In this document: positions 26,109-34,299 of the stretch, piece by piece
How the letters are laid out: each line of letters starts with the position of its first letter
Numbering within the stretch: the stretch's first letter is position 1
From: Peristeroidobacter agariperforans
GTDB lineage: Bacteria; Pseudomonadota; Gammaproteobacteria; Steroidobacterales; Steroidobacteraceae
NCBI RefSeq assembly: GCF_004138335.1
Contig: NZ_RYFW01000005.1
Coordinates: 1-64,000, forward strand
Length of the DNA stretch: 64,000 nt
Direction of reading: 5' to 3'
The notes under the pieces: model-generated
Seen by the model: the letters and a program-made list of their open reading frames with translations, nothing else
What the model was told of the DNA's origin: nothing
Database searches by the model: none
Position numbers and translations under genes: made by a program

Positions 26109-27134
26109 TCAACGGCGGTGAGGGCGTGCCTCCGTTTCCGTAAAGCTGAGCCTCAGGTCTGGCAGCGATTCCAGCAGCGGCTTGCCAGGCACGATCTCAA
26201 AGGGGGCGAGCACGCCTGAGGGCGGCCGATGCGTCGTCAGGCGGGTTGTGATCTCTCCCACCAGTGACGCGGTGATGCCGTAAATGTCATGACCGCTCGC
26301 GTAGCCGACCCGTCTGGCGGTGTCCGACGCCACCTCGGCGACGACCATGAACTTACTTGCGGCGCGCTCCGTCGCAGCGACGTCGTGATAGCCGGCATCG
26401 GCACGAATCTCCTGCAGCGTCGATGCTGTCATGAGGACGTTCACTTCACGACGCGCCAGGCGCCTCGCGAGCAGGACCACCTCCGGGGCGGGATAGCCCA
26501 CCAGCACACTCGCCGCTGCGATGGGATCCGGAAATCGCCACTCGCCAAAGCGCGGCGGTCCGATCTGGATATCCAACCGACCATCGCAGAACACCGGTCG
26601 ATGACCGCTCAAGCCTGCCGCCGCCGCTCTTGATCCCGCGGTCATGCGCCAGCCCGACAAGGCATACGCGATCGTGATCTGCTCGACGCTATCCCACGTG
26701 TCCGCGGTGGCGTGCGCCAGCAGCGCAGGTAACGCGCCGAAGAAGCCGACAGCAGGCACAACCGCACAGCGTTGTCGGGCAGCGGTGTCACTCAACCGTT
26801 GTTGAAGGTCGCTCACGACCGGGGGCTCGCCGGTCGTGTCCACATAGTGAGCGCCGGCGGCGAGCGCCGCTTGCGCGATGGGAAGCGCCGTGGCTCCGAA
26901 AGGCCCCGCGCAGTTGACGACGACGCTGAGTCCTTCGGCGAAGCGCGCGGTCGCGTTGGCATCGCTGCACGCAAACACCTGCGATTCAGCTTCGAGCGCT
27001 CGTGCGACGGATTCCAGCTCGTCCGGCCGTCGCCCGCCCAGGCGCAGCCGATAGCCGCGATGCGCGAATTCTTTCGCGACGAGCCGGCCGGTATGGCCCG
27101 TGGCGCCGTAGACGCCAATGCTTGGCTGCTTCAT
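26109..27134 (-). CDS. saccharopine dehydrogenase-like NAD(P)-binding protein
   Basis: 341 residues. Rossmann motif IGVYGATGHTGRLVAKEFAHRGYRLRLGGRR, then VVNCAGPFGATALPIAQAALAAGAHYVDTTGE, the signature of the saccharopine-dehydrogenase/trans-acting enoyl reductase family. The C-terminal part is shorter than in true saccharopine dehydrogenases. It likely reduces an enoyl or carbonyl substrate; the substrate is unknown. Its ATG overlaps the stop of the upstream SnoaL-like gene (ATGA, 27131-27134), so the two form an operon driven from the palindromic promoter at 27643-27678. Confidence 0.85.
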   Translation of the reverse strand: MKQPSIGVYGATGHTGRLVAKEFAHRGYRLRLGGRRPDELESVARALEAESQVFACSDANATARFAEGLSVVVNCAGPFGATALPIAQAALAAGAHYVDTTGEPPVVSDLQQRLSDTAARQRCAVVPAVGFFGALPALLAHATADTWDSVEQITIAYALSGWRMTAGSRAAAAGLSGHRPVFCDGRLDIQIGPPRFGEWRFPDPIAAASVLVGYPAPEVVLLARRLARREVNVLMTASTLQEIRADAGYHDVAATERAASKFMVVAEVASDTARRVGYASGHDIYGITASLVGEITTRLTTHRPPSGVLAPFEIVPGKPLLESLPDLRLSFTETEARPHRR

Positions 27135-27604
27135 CGCGCTTGCTCACGCGGCTGAAACGCTTCGGCGGGCAGTCCGACCTGTCGAGCGACGTCTGCTAAG
27201 TCAAAGTGGAAGCTTTCCCAGAAGACTTGATCGTCACGAAAGCGGAACAGGATGAAAACCGGCGTACGGCTGGGCTTGCCGTTGGGCTTGTCGCCGCGGA
27301 AGGAATACGCCGGGGTGAATCGAATCTCTCCCCAGGCGCACAGCGTATCCCCATCGGCCGCCTGCCCGTGCAGGTCGACCGAATAGTCCGGCGCAAAGCG
27401 GAAGAAGGCCGTGAGACTGTTTCTTAATTCCGCCCGACCTTGCGCGCGAGAGCCGAGCGGGGGAGACAACAACACTCCCTCCGGATGATAGATCGCAAGC
27501 GCGCCTTCCAAATCCTGGCGGCTCTTGACCGCGGCGAGTTCGCTCACGATCGCTTTCATTCGCTGCAACGACAAGGTCTTGGTCGACTTAGCGATCGCGT
27601 TCAT
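27131..27604 (-). CDS. SnoaL/NTF2-like protein
   Basis: 157 residues, an NTF2-like alpha+beta cone: LAAVKSRQDLEGALAIYHPEGVLLSPP, GRAELRNSLTAFFRFAPDYSVDLHG, then ADGDTLCAWGEIRFT and VFILFRFRDDQVFWESFHFD. Such proteins act as isomerases, cyclases or binding proteins. Start ATG 27604 because AAGGAG lies 6-7 nt upstream; the frame is open further upstream but crosses the promoter. First gene of a two-gene operon. Confidence 0.82.
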   Translation of the reverse strand: MNAIAKSTKTLSLQRMKAIVSELAAVKSRQDLEGALAIYHPEGVLLSPPLGSRAQGRAELRNSLTAFFRFAPDYSVDLHGQAADGDTLCAWGEIRFTPAYSFRGDKPNGKPSRTPVFILFRFRDDQVFWESFHFDLADVARQVGLPAEAFQPREQAR

Positions 27605-27642
27605 GCCGGTCTCCTTGCATAACGTCTGTGGCTCGATAATCG

Positions 27643-27678
27643 TTGACAACGATACGGACAGGTCTGTATCTATGTCAA
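27643..27678. promoter_or_regulatory. face-to-face promoters over TetR operator O2
   Basis: TTGACA at 27643-27648 (plus) and TTGACA at 27678-27673 (minus) bound the 20-bp palindrome GATACGGACAGGTCTGTATC (27651-27670), which has one mismatched pair. Each -35 box is followed after 18 nt by a TATC hexamer, TATCTA (27667-27672) on the plus and TATCGT (27654-27649) on the minus strand. Both promoters use the same DNA, so a repressor on the palindrome would block both. Confidence 0.7.
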
Positions 27679-27701
27679 GGCATCCGAACGAGGAGACCGG
27701 T

Positions 27702-28667
27702 ATGTCGACATCGAGCGTGGCTCACATGCGAGCCATTCAACAGCAAGCCTGGGGCGGTCCCGAGGAATTGAGATGGGTCAGCGTCGAGCGGCCGGTGCCA
27801 CTGCCGACGGAGGTCCTGGTGCGCGTCGTCGCAGCAGGTGTGAATCCCGTCGATGTATTCACGCGTGAAGGGCGAGCCTATATGCGTGCGCTGTCACTGC
27901 CTCACATCCCGGGTTGGGATGTTTCGGGGATCGTCGAGGCGGTCGGCTACGGTGTCACTCGATTCCAGGTGGGGGACGCTGTGTTTGGCATGCCCTGGTT
28001 TCCGCGCCAGGCGGGCGCCTACGCTGAATACGTCACCGCGCCAGCCCGACACTTCGCGTTGAAGCCGGCGAGCCTCAGTCATGTGGAAGCAGCCGCGTTG
28101 CCGCTTGCGGGGCTCACGGCGTGGGAGATGTTGCAGGAGATTGCGCACGTCGGCCGCGGGCAGCGAGTGCTCATCAATGCGGGTGCCGGCGGCGTCGGAC
28201 ACCTCGCCGTGCAAATTGCGAAGAGCCTGGGCGCCTGGGTGATCGCCACGGCGAGATCGGAGAAACATGCGTTTATGCGCGAGCTCGGCGCGGACGAGGT
28301 GCACGATTACACGCAGGCGGATCCGGCCGAGGTCTTTAAAAACATCGACGTCGTCATCGAGCTCGTGGGCGGTGAGACCTGTCTGCGATTGCTCAGAACG
28401 CTCCGACCCGGCGGTTTGCTGATCAGTGCACAAGCCGCCTGGGCGCCGCAGCTCTTTACCGAAGCCGAACGATTGAACGTGCGCGCAAGCGGCTATCTCG
28501 TCGAACCCAACGGTCATGGACTCGATGAGCTTGCACGGCTCATCGAGGCGGGGCGCTTGAAGCCGCACATTCATCAGACCTTTCCATTGTCACAGGCGCG
28601 CGAGGCGCAGGCATTGATCGCAGGCGGTCGTACGGTCGGAAAAATCGTGCTCACCGGCGAGTCCTGA
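27702..28667 (+). CDS. zinc-independent quinone oxidoreductase-like MDR enzyme
   Basis: 321 residues. Medium-chain dehydrogenase/reductase fold: GroES-like N-terminus (PVPLPTEVLVRVVAAGVNPVDVFTREG, GWDVSGIVEAVGYGV), then the cofactor motif GQRVLINAGAGGVGHLAVQIAKSLGA. Catalytic and structural zinc cysteines are absent, and Ala-Arg at the strand end favours NADPH. Such QOR proteins reduce quinones and enones. GAGGAG lies 6 nt before the ATG at 27702; 24 bp separate it from the promoter region. Confidence 0.87.
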   Translation: MSTSSVAHMRAIQQQAWGGPEELRWVSVERPVPLPTEVLVRVVAAGVNPVDVFTREGRAYMRALSLPHIPGWDVSGIVEAVGYGVTRFQVGDAVFGMPWFPRQAGAYAEYVTAPARHFALKPASLSHVEAAALPLAGLTAWEMLQEIAHVGRGQRVLINAGAGGVGHLAVQIAKSLGAWVIATARSEKHAFMRELGADEVHDYTQADPAEVFKNIDVVIELVGGETCLRLLRTLRPGGLLISAQAAWAPQLFTEAERLNVRASGYLVEPNGHGLDELARLIEAGRLKPHIHQTFPLSQAREAQALIAGGRTVGKIVLTGES

Positions 28668-28723
28668 CGCGTCCTCACGGATGCATCTTTGTTTGTTACG
28701 AATTACCCACAAGAGTCGATCCT

Positions 28724-29545
28724 ATGGAACGTCACGTCATTGACAAGAGTGAGCGATTTTCTTCCCTTCACCGAGGTCCGGAACTGCTGGTGCTGGCGAA
28801 CGCCTGGGACGCCGCCTCGGCGCTGCTCATCGAGCAGGCCGGCGCGCGGGCCATCGCGACCACGAGTGCGGGGCTTGCATGGGCCCACGGATACTCGGAT
28901 GGCGGTGCGCTGCCCCGAGCCACGTTGATCTCGGCCATCCAATCGATCCTACGCGTCACGTCCGTGCCCGTGAGCGTCGATATCGAAGACGGCTACTCGC
29001 AGGATCCTGCTACCGTCGCCGAGTTGGTCGGGCAGCTCCACGCGCTGGGCGTCGTCGGCATCAACATCGAAGATGGGACCGCGCCACCCGAGCTGCTCGC
29101 GGCGAAGATCGCGCAGATTCGTGAACGACTCCGGCACGCGCCGTCCTTCTTCATCAACGCGCGCACCGACGTCTATCTGCGCGGATTGGCGATCGCAGGC
29201 AGTGCCGCGGAAGTCGTGCGCCGCGCGGCGATCTATCCACGTGCGGGCGCGAGCGGCCTGTTCGTGCCGATGCTTGCCCAACCGGACGATATTCATCGGG
29301 TCATCGATGGTCTGGGCACGATGTCCTTGAATGTCATGGCGGTGCCGGGTCTGCCGAATCGAGAAATGCTCGAGCGGCTCGGCGTGCGGCGGCTCAGCGC
29401 CGGCTCGGCGATGGCGCAATCGTCGCTGGCATTCATTGGCAGTCAGGCCAAAACATTCATCGAGACCGGGCGCGCCGCCGCCTTGTTCGACAGCCCGAGC
29501 GCAGATTACGCGGAGCTCAACGCGCGCCTTGCCCAACTCAACTGA
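28724..29545 (+). CDS. isocitrate lyase / PEP phosphonomutase-family protein
   Basis: 273 residues, a TIM barrel of the ICL/PEPM superfamily: LLVLANAWDAASALLIEQAGARAIATTSAGLAWAHG, then VPVSVDIEDGYS, GVVGINIEDG and FFINARTDVYL. The acidic metal-binding residues of VDIEDGY and NIEDG are present, while the KKCGH catalytic loop of isocitrate lyase is not, so it is nearer to the 2-methylisocitrate lyase or oxaloacetate hydrolase-like branch. Downstream of the quinone oxidoreductase by 56 bp, probably in the same operon. Confidence 0.83.
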   Translation: MERHVIDKSERFSSLHRGPELLVLANAWDAASALLIEQAGARAIATTSAGLAWAHGYSDGGALPRATLISAIQSILRVTSVPVSVDIEDGYSQDPATVAELVGQLHALGVVGINIEDGTAPPELLAAKIAQIRERLRHAPSFFINARTDVYLRGLAIAGSAAEVVRRAAIYPRAGASGLFVPMLAQPDDIHRVIDGLGTMSLNVMAVPGLPNREMLERLGVRRLSAGSAMAQSSLAFIGSQAKTFIETGRAAALFDSPSADYAELNARLAQLN

Positions 29546-29669
29546 GAGGACGGCGAGCATGTTTCCTATTGCCGCGCGATGACATGTGATTTCGAATCGA
29601 TCCCGGCGTGCGGGTGCACGAAATATTCTTCAACCTTCTGCGGATTCGAAGGCGGCCGGCGGTATCGAG
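29546..29669. other. convergent gap, nothing recognised
   Basis: 124 bp between the stops of the PEPM-like and GNAT genes; no clear hairpin with a T-run. Confidence 0.3.
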
Positions 29670-30167
29670 TCACGGACGCACGTCTCTCGCTAGCAGCACC
29701 ACGGTGCGTCCGTCGGTGACATCCAGTGTTCCGAGGGGGCTGAACCCGGCTTTCTCATGGAAGGCGAGCGAACGTGGGTTGGGCGGCTCGAGGTTCACTT
29801 CACAGCAGAGCTTCTCGAGGTTGTGGATCCGTGCAAAGCGATGCGCCGCTTCATACAAGAGGAGGCCACCGCCCGCGCGACGAACGTCCGGGTGGACGGC
29901 GACCTGGTCGATGTATAGAAATGAGCAATCGATGCGCCGGCGCAGCGCCTGGAATTCCTCTGCGTCATAGTCGTGCAGGTGAGAAAATGCGATGAGATAG
30001 CCCCGCACCGAAGCTCGCGAGGATTCAGCCACAAACAGTTGAGCGCCCAGGCTGTGCAGACGCTGTAACTCGCGGTGGTCCAGGCTCGCGACGTGCGGCC
30101 GGCCGGCCTCGTTCACGAGGATGATCGCGTCGAGGTCGCGTTCTGTCGCAGTTCGGACCGTCAGCAT
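29670..30167 (-). CDS. GNAT-family N-acetyltransferase
   Basis: 165 residues. GNAT pattern: VRTATERDLDAIILVNEA at the start, CSFLYIDQVAVHPDVRRAGGGLLLYEAAHRFA with the acetyl-CoA pyrophosphate loop (RRAGGG instead of the usual QxxGxG/A), then EVNLEPPNPRSLAFHEKAGFSPLG. Acceptor unknown. Convergent with the PEPM-like gene and divergent from the following secreted protein. Confidence 0.83.
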   Translation of the reverse strand: MLTVRTATERDLDAIILVNEAGRPHVASLDHRELQRLHSLGAQLFVAESSRASVRGYLIAFSHLHDYDAEEFQALRRRIDCSFLYIDQVAVHPDVRRAGGGLLLYEAAHRFARIHNLEKLCCEVNLEPPNPRSLAFHEKAGFSPLGTLDVTDGRTVVLLARDVRP

Positions 30168-30251
30168 GAGGTGTGATTCTCCGGAATTCTTTGCAGCACT
30201 TGCGGTCCTATCATCAGTCGCTCACGAGGTGAGCTCACACGGAGGAAATGT

Positions 30252-31559
30252 ATGGAACACTTCGCTCTCAGATCAGGATGGTGCGCACTGGTTGCGCTCG
30301 CGGCGACGACGGTCTCGGCAACCGAGGCGCCGGTCACGATTATCAAACACGGCTCCGTGGATCTGATGCCTCTCACGCCCCCCGATGCCCAGCCCGCTGG
30401 AGGCGAGGGCGACGCGAATCGGCTGGAGTTCAGGGTCGGCGAGCAAGCGAAGCAATTCGAGGCGCGCATGCGCGAGCGCATGGCCGATCCGGAGCAACGC
30501 TCGGCGCTGCGAGCCGAGCAGCAAGCCGAGCTCAGGAAACAGCATGCCGCGGTCGGCAGCGTGCTCGGTCTGGATGAGACCACGGTGGACCGATTGATCG
30601 AACGACTCACCGATCGGCAAATGGATCAGCTCGAACTCATCTACGGCCAACCCGAAAATCGTCTCGACCTGCAGCGACAGGCGGAGATGACGACCCGCCA
30701 CATGAACGAGCTTGGCGAGTTGCTCGGCGAGCAGGGACTCGTTCGCTACGAGCGCTATGCCGCCTCGCTCCCAGAGCGTCGGCAGGTGGAGGCGCTCTCG
30801 GCACGCTTTGCGGCCGAGAACGAATTGCGGCCCGATCAGAAGGAGCGCCTCATTGCGCTGTTCCACGAGCGGACCCGTCGCTCGCTCGAGGCCATGCAAG
30901 GATCGCGATGGACGCTGCGGTCGTTGGGGCCCGGTGAGCTCTCTTCACCCGAACAGATGCAGCGAGCGTCGCAGCTGAGCACGATTGAGGCGAATGAGCA
31001 GTCCTGGCGCGAAAGAGAGGTCACGAATCGCGAGATCGAGGCGCAGGCCGCCGCGTTTCTCAATCCTGGGCAGCTGACGGAGCTCTCGACGTATCAGGCG
31101 CAGGAGCAGGAGCGCTTGCGACGACGCGTGGAGTCGATGCGTGCGCAGGCGGGATTGAATCCGCACATTCCGGAACGCGCGGCGCCTGCCTCGGAGCGTT
31201 CTGAGCCTCGCGTTTTAGTCGACCAGCAAGTGCAGATCGAGATTCGTTTCACGGTCAATCGCGCTGAGCCTAAGCTCGTGTCCCGAACTGTGCGCAACGG
31301 CGAGGCGTTCACGTTCGAGGCGGCGGAGGGCCTCATCATCGAAGCGACACCGCGGTTATATGAAGATCATTGGCTCGACGTGCAGATGACCTATTTCGAG
31401 CAAGACGCCGCCGGCAAACATCCTCTGCCCGGCGGGGACACCTTCGGCGTGCGAACTCGCTCACCCGATGGCCAGCCGATGAGTGGCGGTGGCGGGTCGC
31501 TCATCAAGGGGCGCAAAGGTTATGCGATGAACGCGATGTTCAGTGCGACGGCGATGTGA
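30252..31559 (+). CDS. exported helical protein with LTXXQ-like repeats
   Basis: 435 residues. Signal peptide 1-23 (CALVALAATTVSATEA). Residues about 60-300 are highly charged helices with repeated L(T/D)xxQ-like turns (LTDRQMDQLELIYG, LRPDQKERLIALFHERT, LNPGQLTELSTYQAQEQERL), recalling periplasmic Spy/CpxP-type proteins though much longer. The last 110 residues form a beta domain (VLVDQQVQIEIRFTVNRAE, FTFEAAEGLIIEATPRLYEDHWLDVQMTYFEQD). Function unknown; periplasmic sensing or chaperoning is inference. GGAGG lies before the ATG. Nothing nearby looks like a two-component system. Confidence 0.7.
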   Translation: MEHFALRSGWCALVALAATTVSATEAPVTIIKHGSVDLMPLTPPDAQPAGGEGDANRLEFRVGEQAKQFEARMRERMADPEQRSALRAEQQAELRKQHAAVGSVLGLDETTVDRLIERLTDRQMDQLELIYGQPENRLDLQRQAEMTTRHMNELGELLGEQGLVRYERYAASLPERRQVEALSARFAAENELRPDQKERLIALFHERTRRSLEAMQGSRWTLRSLGPGELSSPEQMQRASQLSTIEANEQSWREREVTNREIEAQAAAFLNPGQLTELSTYQAQEQERLRRRVESMRAQAGLNPHIPERAAPASERSEPRVLVDQQVQIEIRFTVNRAEPKLVSRTVRNGEAFTFEAAEGLIIEATPRLYEDHWLDVQMTYFEQDAAGKHPLPGGDTFGVRTRSPDGQPMSGGGGSLIKGRKGYAMNAMFSATAM

Positions 31560-31647
31560 ACGCTCCAGCAGCGACTCACGATCGCTGAGCGATCCAGCAC
31601 GCCGCTGGATCCGCTGGAACGATCCGCCGATAGCAGCGTTGGAAAGT

Positions 31648-32700
31648 ATGCGCGCTTTGACGGTGACGCCCGGAATCGCGGGCTCTGGAACCTTGCGGGA
31701 TGTGCCCACGCCGGAACGGTCGCCGGGCGAGGTCCTGGTTCGCACCCTTGCCGTAGGCATCTGCGGCACCGATCGCGAGATTCTAGAGGGTCATTACGGC
31801 GCCAGCATCGCGGGCCACGAGCATTTGATTCTGGGACACGAGTCGCTCGGCGAAGTCATCGATGCGCCCGAGCATGGCGAGCTGAAGCCGGGGGACCTGG
31901 TGGTGGGCATCGTTCGTCATCCGGATCCGGTGCCGTGTGAGGCCTGTGCCCAAGGCGAATGGGACATGTGTCGCAACGGGCGCTATACCGAGCACGGTAT
32001 CAAAGAGCTCGACGGCTTCTGCGCCGAATACTTCCGCATGGATCCTCATTTCCTGGTGAAGCTCGATCCCGGGCTGCGCGATGCCGGCGTGCTGACCGAA
32101 CCCGCCAGTGTCGTCGCCAAAGCGTGGGATCACATCGAGCGAATCGGTCAGCGAACGTCATCGTGGCGCCCACGCAAGGTGTTGGTCACGGGCGCGGGGC
32201 CGATCGGTCTGCTCGCATCGTTACTCGCTCGACAACGCAACTGCGAGCTGCACGTGTACGATCGAGATCAGGGCGATGCCAAGCGCAGGCTGGTGTCAGA
32301 ACTCTGCGGTCAATATCACAACGATTCACTGGAGGCTGCCTGCGCGCTGGGCGCCGATGTGATCATCGAATGCACGGGCGCTGCGGTGGTGATGGCGCAT
32401 GTGATTGGCAACAATGCGCCCGGTGCGATCGTGTGTCTTGCGGGGCTGTCCTCCGGCTCGCATCGCATCCCCTATGATTTCGCGCGCCTCAATCGCGACC
32501 TGGTGCTGGAAAACGATGTGATATTCGGCTCGGTCAATGCGAACCGGCGCCACTATCAGCTCGCGGCCGCCGCGCTTGCCAGCGCCGATCGGCAGTGGCT
32601 GCTGCGCCTGATTTCCCGGCGCGTACCGCTGGCCGACTGGCACACTGCCCTCGAGCATCATCCGGACGACATCAAGGTGGTCATCGACTTTCTGAAGTGA
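31648..32700 (+). CDS. glucose dehydrogenase-like zinc alcohol dehydrogenase
   Basis: 350 residues. MDR fold with zinc ligands: VGICGTDREI (Cys), GHESLGEV (His-Glu), a structural zinc cluster PCEACAQGEWDMC, and the cofactor motif VLVTGAGPIGLLASLLARQRNC. The TEHGIKELDGFCAEYF segment and the DVIIECTGA loop recall archaeal/bacterial glucose 1-dehydrogenases. It probably oxidises a sugar or polyol to the lactone. Start ATG 31648; GGAAAG is close to it. Follows the helical protein by 88 bp. Confidence 0.85.
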   Translation: MRALTVTPGIAGSGTLRDVPTPERSPGEVLVRTLAVGICGTDREILEGHYGASIAGHEHLILGHESLGEVIDAPEHGELKPGDLVVGIVRHPDPVPCEACAQGEWDMCRNGRYTEHGIKELDGFCAEYFRMDPHFLVKLDPGLRDAGVLTEPASVVAKAWDHIERIGQRTSSWRPRKVLVTGAGPIGLLASLLARQRNCELHVYDRDQGDAKRRLVSELCGQYHNDSLEAACALGADVIIECTGAAVVMAHVIGNNAPGAIVCLAGLSSGSHRIPYDFARLNRDLVLENDVIFGSVNANRRHYQLAAAALASADRQWLLRLISRRVPLADWHTALEHHPDDIKVVIDFLK

Positions 32701-32802
32701 GTGTGGCAGAGCGCTCCGGTCGGTGACGCAAGGAGGAGGCGAGCAAGGAGCCTCCAACCGGGATACGAGACAAGCCGTGTCGGGTCGGGTTGCCGCGATT
32801 TG

Positions 32803-33096
32803 TTATTTCGTCGACCGGTCGCGCAGGCGCGCCGCGAGCTCTTCATCAGTGACGCCTAGTTGAGCTTCTTCGGCTTGATCGAGGCCGCCGCCTAAACCGG
32901 CTTCATCGGGGCCGACGACTCGGTCGAAACCGATGTCTCCGCCCATGCGCACCTCGGCTCGAACCGTCTCGGTCGACTCGCTGCCGTCCTCACCCTCCGA
33001 CCCGACGGTCTGGTCGTCACTCTCACCGATGATGGGCGGCTTACGCACGCCAGGGTTGAGCGATTCGTGCGGATTCGATCGACTGTGAGTGGCCAT
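32803..33096 (-). CDS. small acidic conserved protein, hypothetical
   Basis: 97 residues. Acidic and glycine-rich, likely unstructured for its first half (GESDDQTVGSEGEDGSESTE), then TVRAEVRMGGDIGFDRVVGPDEAGLGGGLDQAEEAQLGVTDEELAARLRDR, a block I associate with small conserved proteins sometimes annotated as HPr-related, without known function. ATG 33096. Monocistronic. Confidence 0.6.
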   Translation of the reverse strand: MATHSRSNPHESLNPGVRKPPIIGESDDQTVGSEGEDGSESTETVRAEVRMGGDIGFDRVVGPDEAGLGGGLDQAEEAQLGVTDEELAARLRDRSTK

Positions 33097-33405
33097 GACA
33101 CGTTCCAGCTTTGGGGCAGATCGGGCTTCACAGGAGCAACGCTGGAGATTTTTGTGGGTTCCGCGGGTGCGCCGGCGCGTGCAGCCGATCGGCCAGCCAC
33201 GAGCCAAATGCCTGCAGGCGCTGCCAACATCCCGACGAGCGTCAGCGACGCGACGGCGGGTTCTGTGGTCCTGATGCAGAGGCGGTCAGGGCCGCCTTCA
33301 AGGCCGTGCAAGCGTGCACGCCTGCCGTGCAAAGATGCGTGTTGAACGACGTGTGGGCCGCCTCAGACAATCTCGCCAGATCGAGAACACAGAGGTCGAG
33401 GCCGC
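33097..33405. other. divergent intergenic region, no gene recognised
   Basis: 309 bp between the small acidic protein and the SnoaL-like gene. Frames here give no recognisable product. The promoters of both genes should lie inside it, but none stands out. Confidence 0.35.
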
Positions 33406-33924
33406 GTGAAAACGTCTGCGATTGCCCATGGACTGTTACCGTTGTTGGGCCTGCTGTCGATAGCCGCGCGCTCGCAGGACGCGGCGGCGCAGGCGTACAC
33501 TCGTGACGAGCGCATTGCTCGTAACATCGAGATCGGCCGGCGATATTTCAACGAGGTGTGGAATCAAGGTGATGTCACGGTGCTCGATCAGCTGCTCGCG
33601 CCGTCCTACATCAATCACACGCCAAGCACGCCGAATCCGCCGCCCGGACCTGCGGGCCTGAAACCGATCGTGCTCGCGATGCGCAGCGCCTTCCCGGATT
33701 TGCACTACGAGATCAAGGACGTTATCGCCACGGAAGATGCGGTCGTGATGCGGGTCGTGATGAACGGGACGCACCGCGGCGTGTTGTTCGGCTTGCCCGC
33801 CACCGGAAAGAAGGTGAGCGTCGAGCAGATCAATATCGAGCACCTCCGCGACGGGCGCATCGTCGAGCACTGGCGCGTCACCGACGAACTCGAGCTCATG
33901 CGGCAGCTCGGCGCCGTGCCCTAA
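33406..33924 (+). CDS. exported SnoaL-like ester cyclase-family protein
   Basis: 172 residues. Signal peptide 1-29 (LLPLLGLLSIAARSQDAAAQA). SnoaL-like polyketide cyclase domain: NIEIGRRYFNEVWNQGDVTVLDQLLAPSYINHTPS, GPAGLKPIVLAMRSAFPDLHYEIKDVIATEDAVVMRVVMNGTH, and KKVSVEQINIEHLRDGRIVEHWRVTDEL. The His in NHTP and the HWRV motif match the family active site. An exported member is less usual than cytoplasmic ones. GTG start with GAGG at 5 nt. The stop overlaps the opposite gene by 4 bp. Confidence 0.85.
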   Translation: MKTSAIAHGLLPLLGLLSIAARSQDAAAQAYTRDERIARNIEIGRRYFNEVWNQGDVTVLDQLLAPSYINHTPSTPNPPPGPAGLKPIVLAMRSAFPDLHYEIKDVIATEDAVVMRVVMNGTHRGVLFGLPATGKKVSVEQINIEHLRDGRIVEHWRVTDELELMRQLGAVP

Positions 33925-34253
33925 AGTGCCCATCGTCTGCGCGCGTGCGTCCGAACCTCCTGGGTCAGTTGCTCCTCATCGATCTCGAATTCAGTTTGGG
34001 GACGCGACTCGAAGGCGTCACAGGCGGTGAAGATGGGATCGAGTATGGCGGAGAGCGCCAATTCCTCCGGTGTGACGCGCTGTCCCGCCTGCAATCGATT
34101 CCATTGGACGTCCCGGTCCGTCTTCCATCGAGCGAAGTATTGCGTGACGAAATCGTCCGCTGAGATGGCCTTCTGCAAAAACTGTGAAGCAAGCCCGCGG
34201 TAGATCGACTCGTGCTCCAGATAGCTCATCGTGGTCCCCAAAAGTCGAGTCAT
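33921..34253 (-). CDS. colicin-immunity-like small protein beside the Shedu gene
   Basis: 110 residues, mostly helical and acidic: YRGLASQFLQKAISADDFVTQYFARWKTDRD, then LSAILDPIFTACDAFESRP and EFEIDEEQLTQEVRTHARRRW. The F-x-x-x-F-x-RWKxDRD helix, the L-x-x-IFxACDA helix and the IDEEQLxxEV tail match by eye the self-protective colicin-like immunity family (colicin D immunity type). ATG 34253 with AGAGG at 5 nt; an ATG at 34229 is possible. 46 bp downstream of the Shedu-like gene on the same strand, so probably cotranscribed. No colicin or tRNase toxin is in the window. Confidence 0.6.
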   Translation of the reverse strand: MTRLLGTTMSYLEHESIYRGLASQFLQKAISADDFVTQYFARWKTDRDVQWNRLQAGQRVTPEELALSAILDPIFTACDAFESRPQTEFEIDEEQLTQEVRTHARRRWAL

Positions 34254-34299
34254 GGCGACCTCTCGCCGAAAAGCACGCCGTCTACACCCTCGGGAGAGA

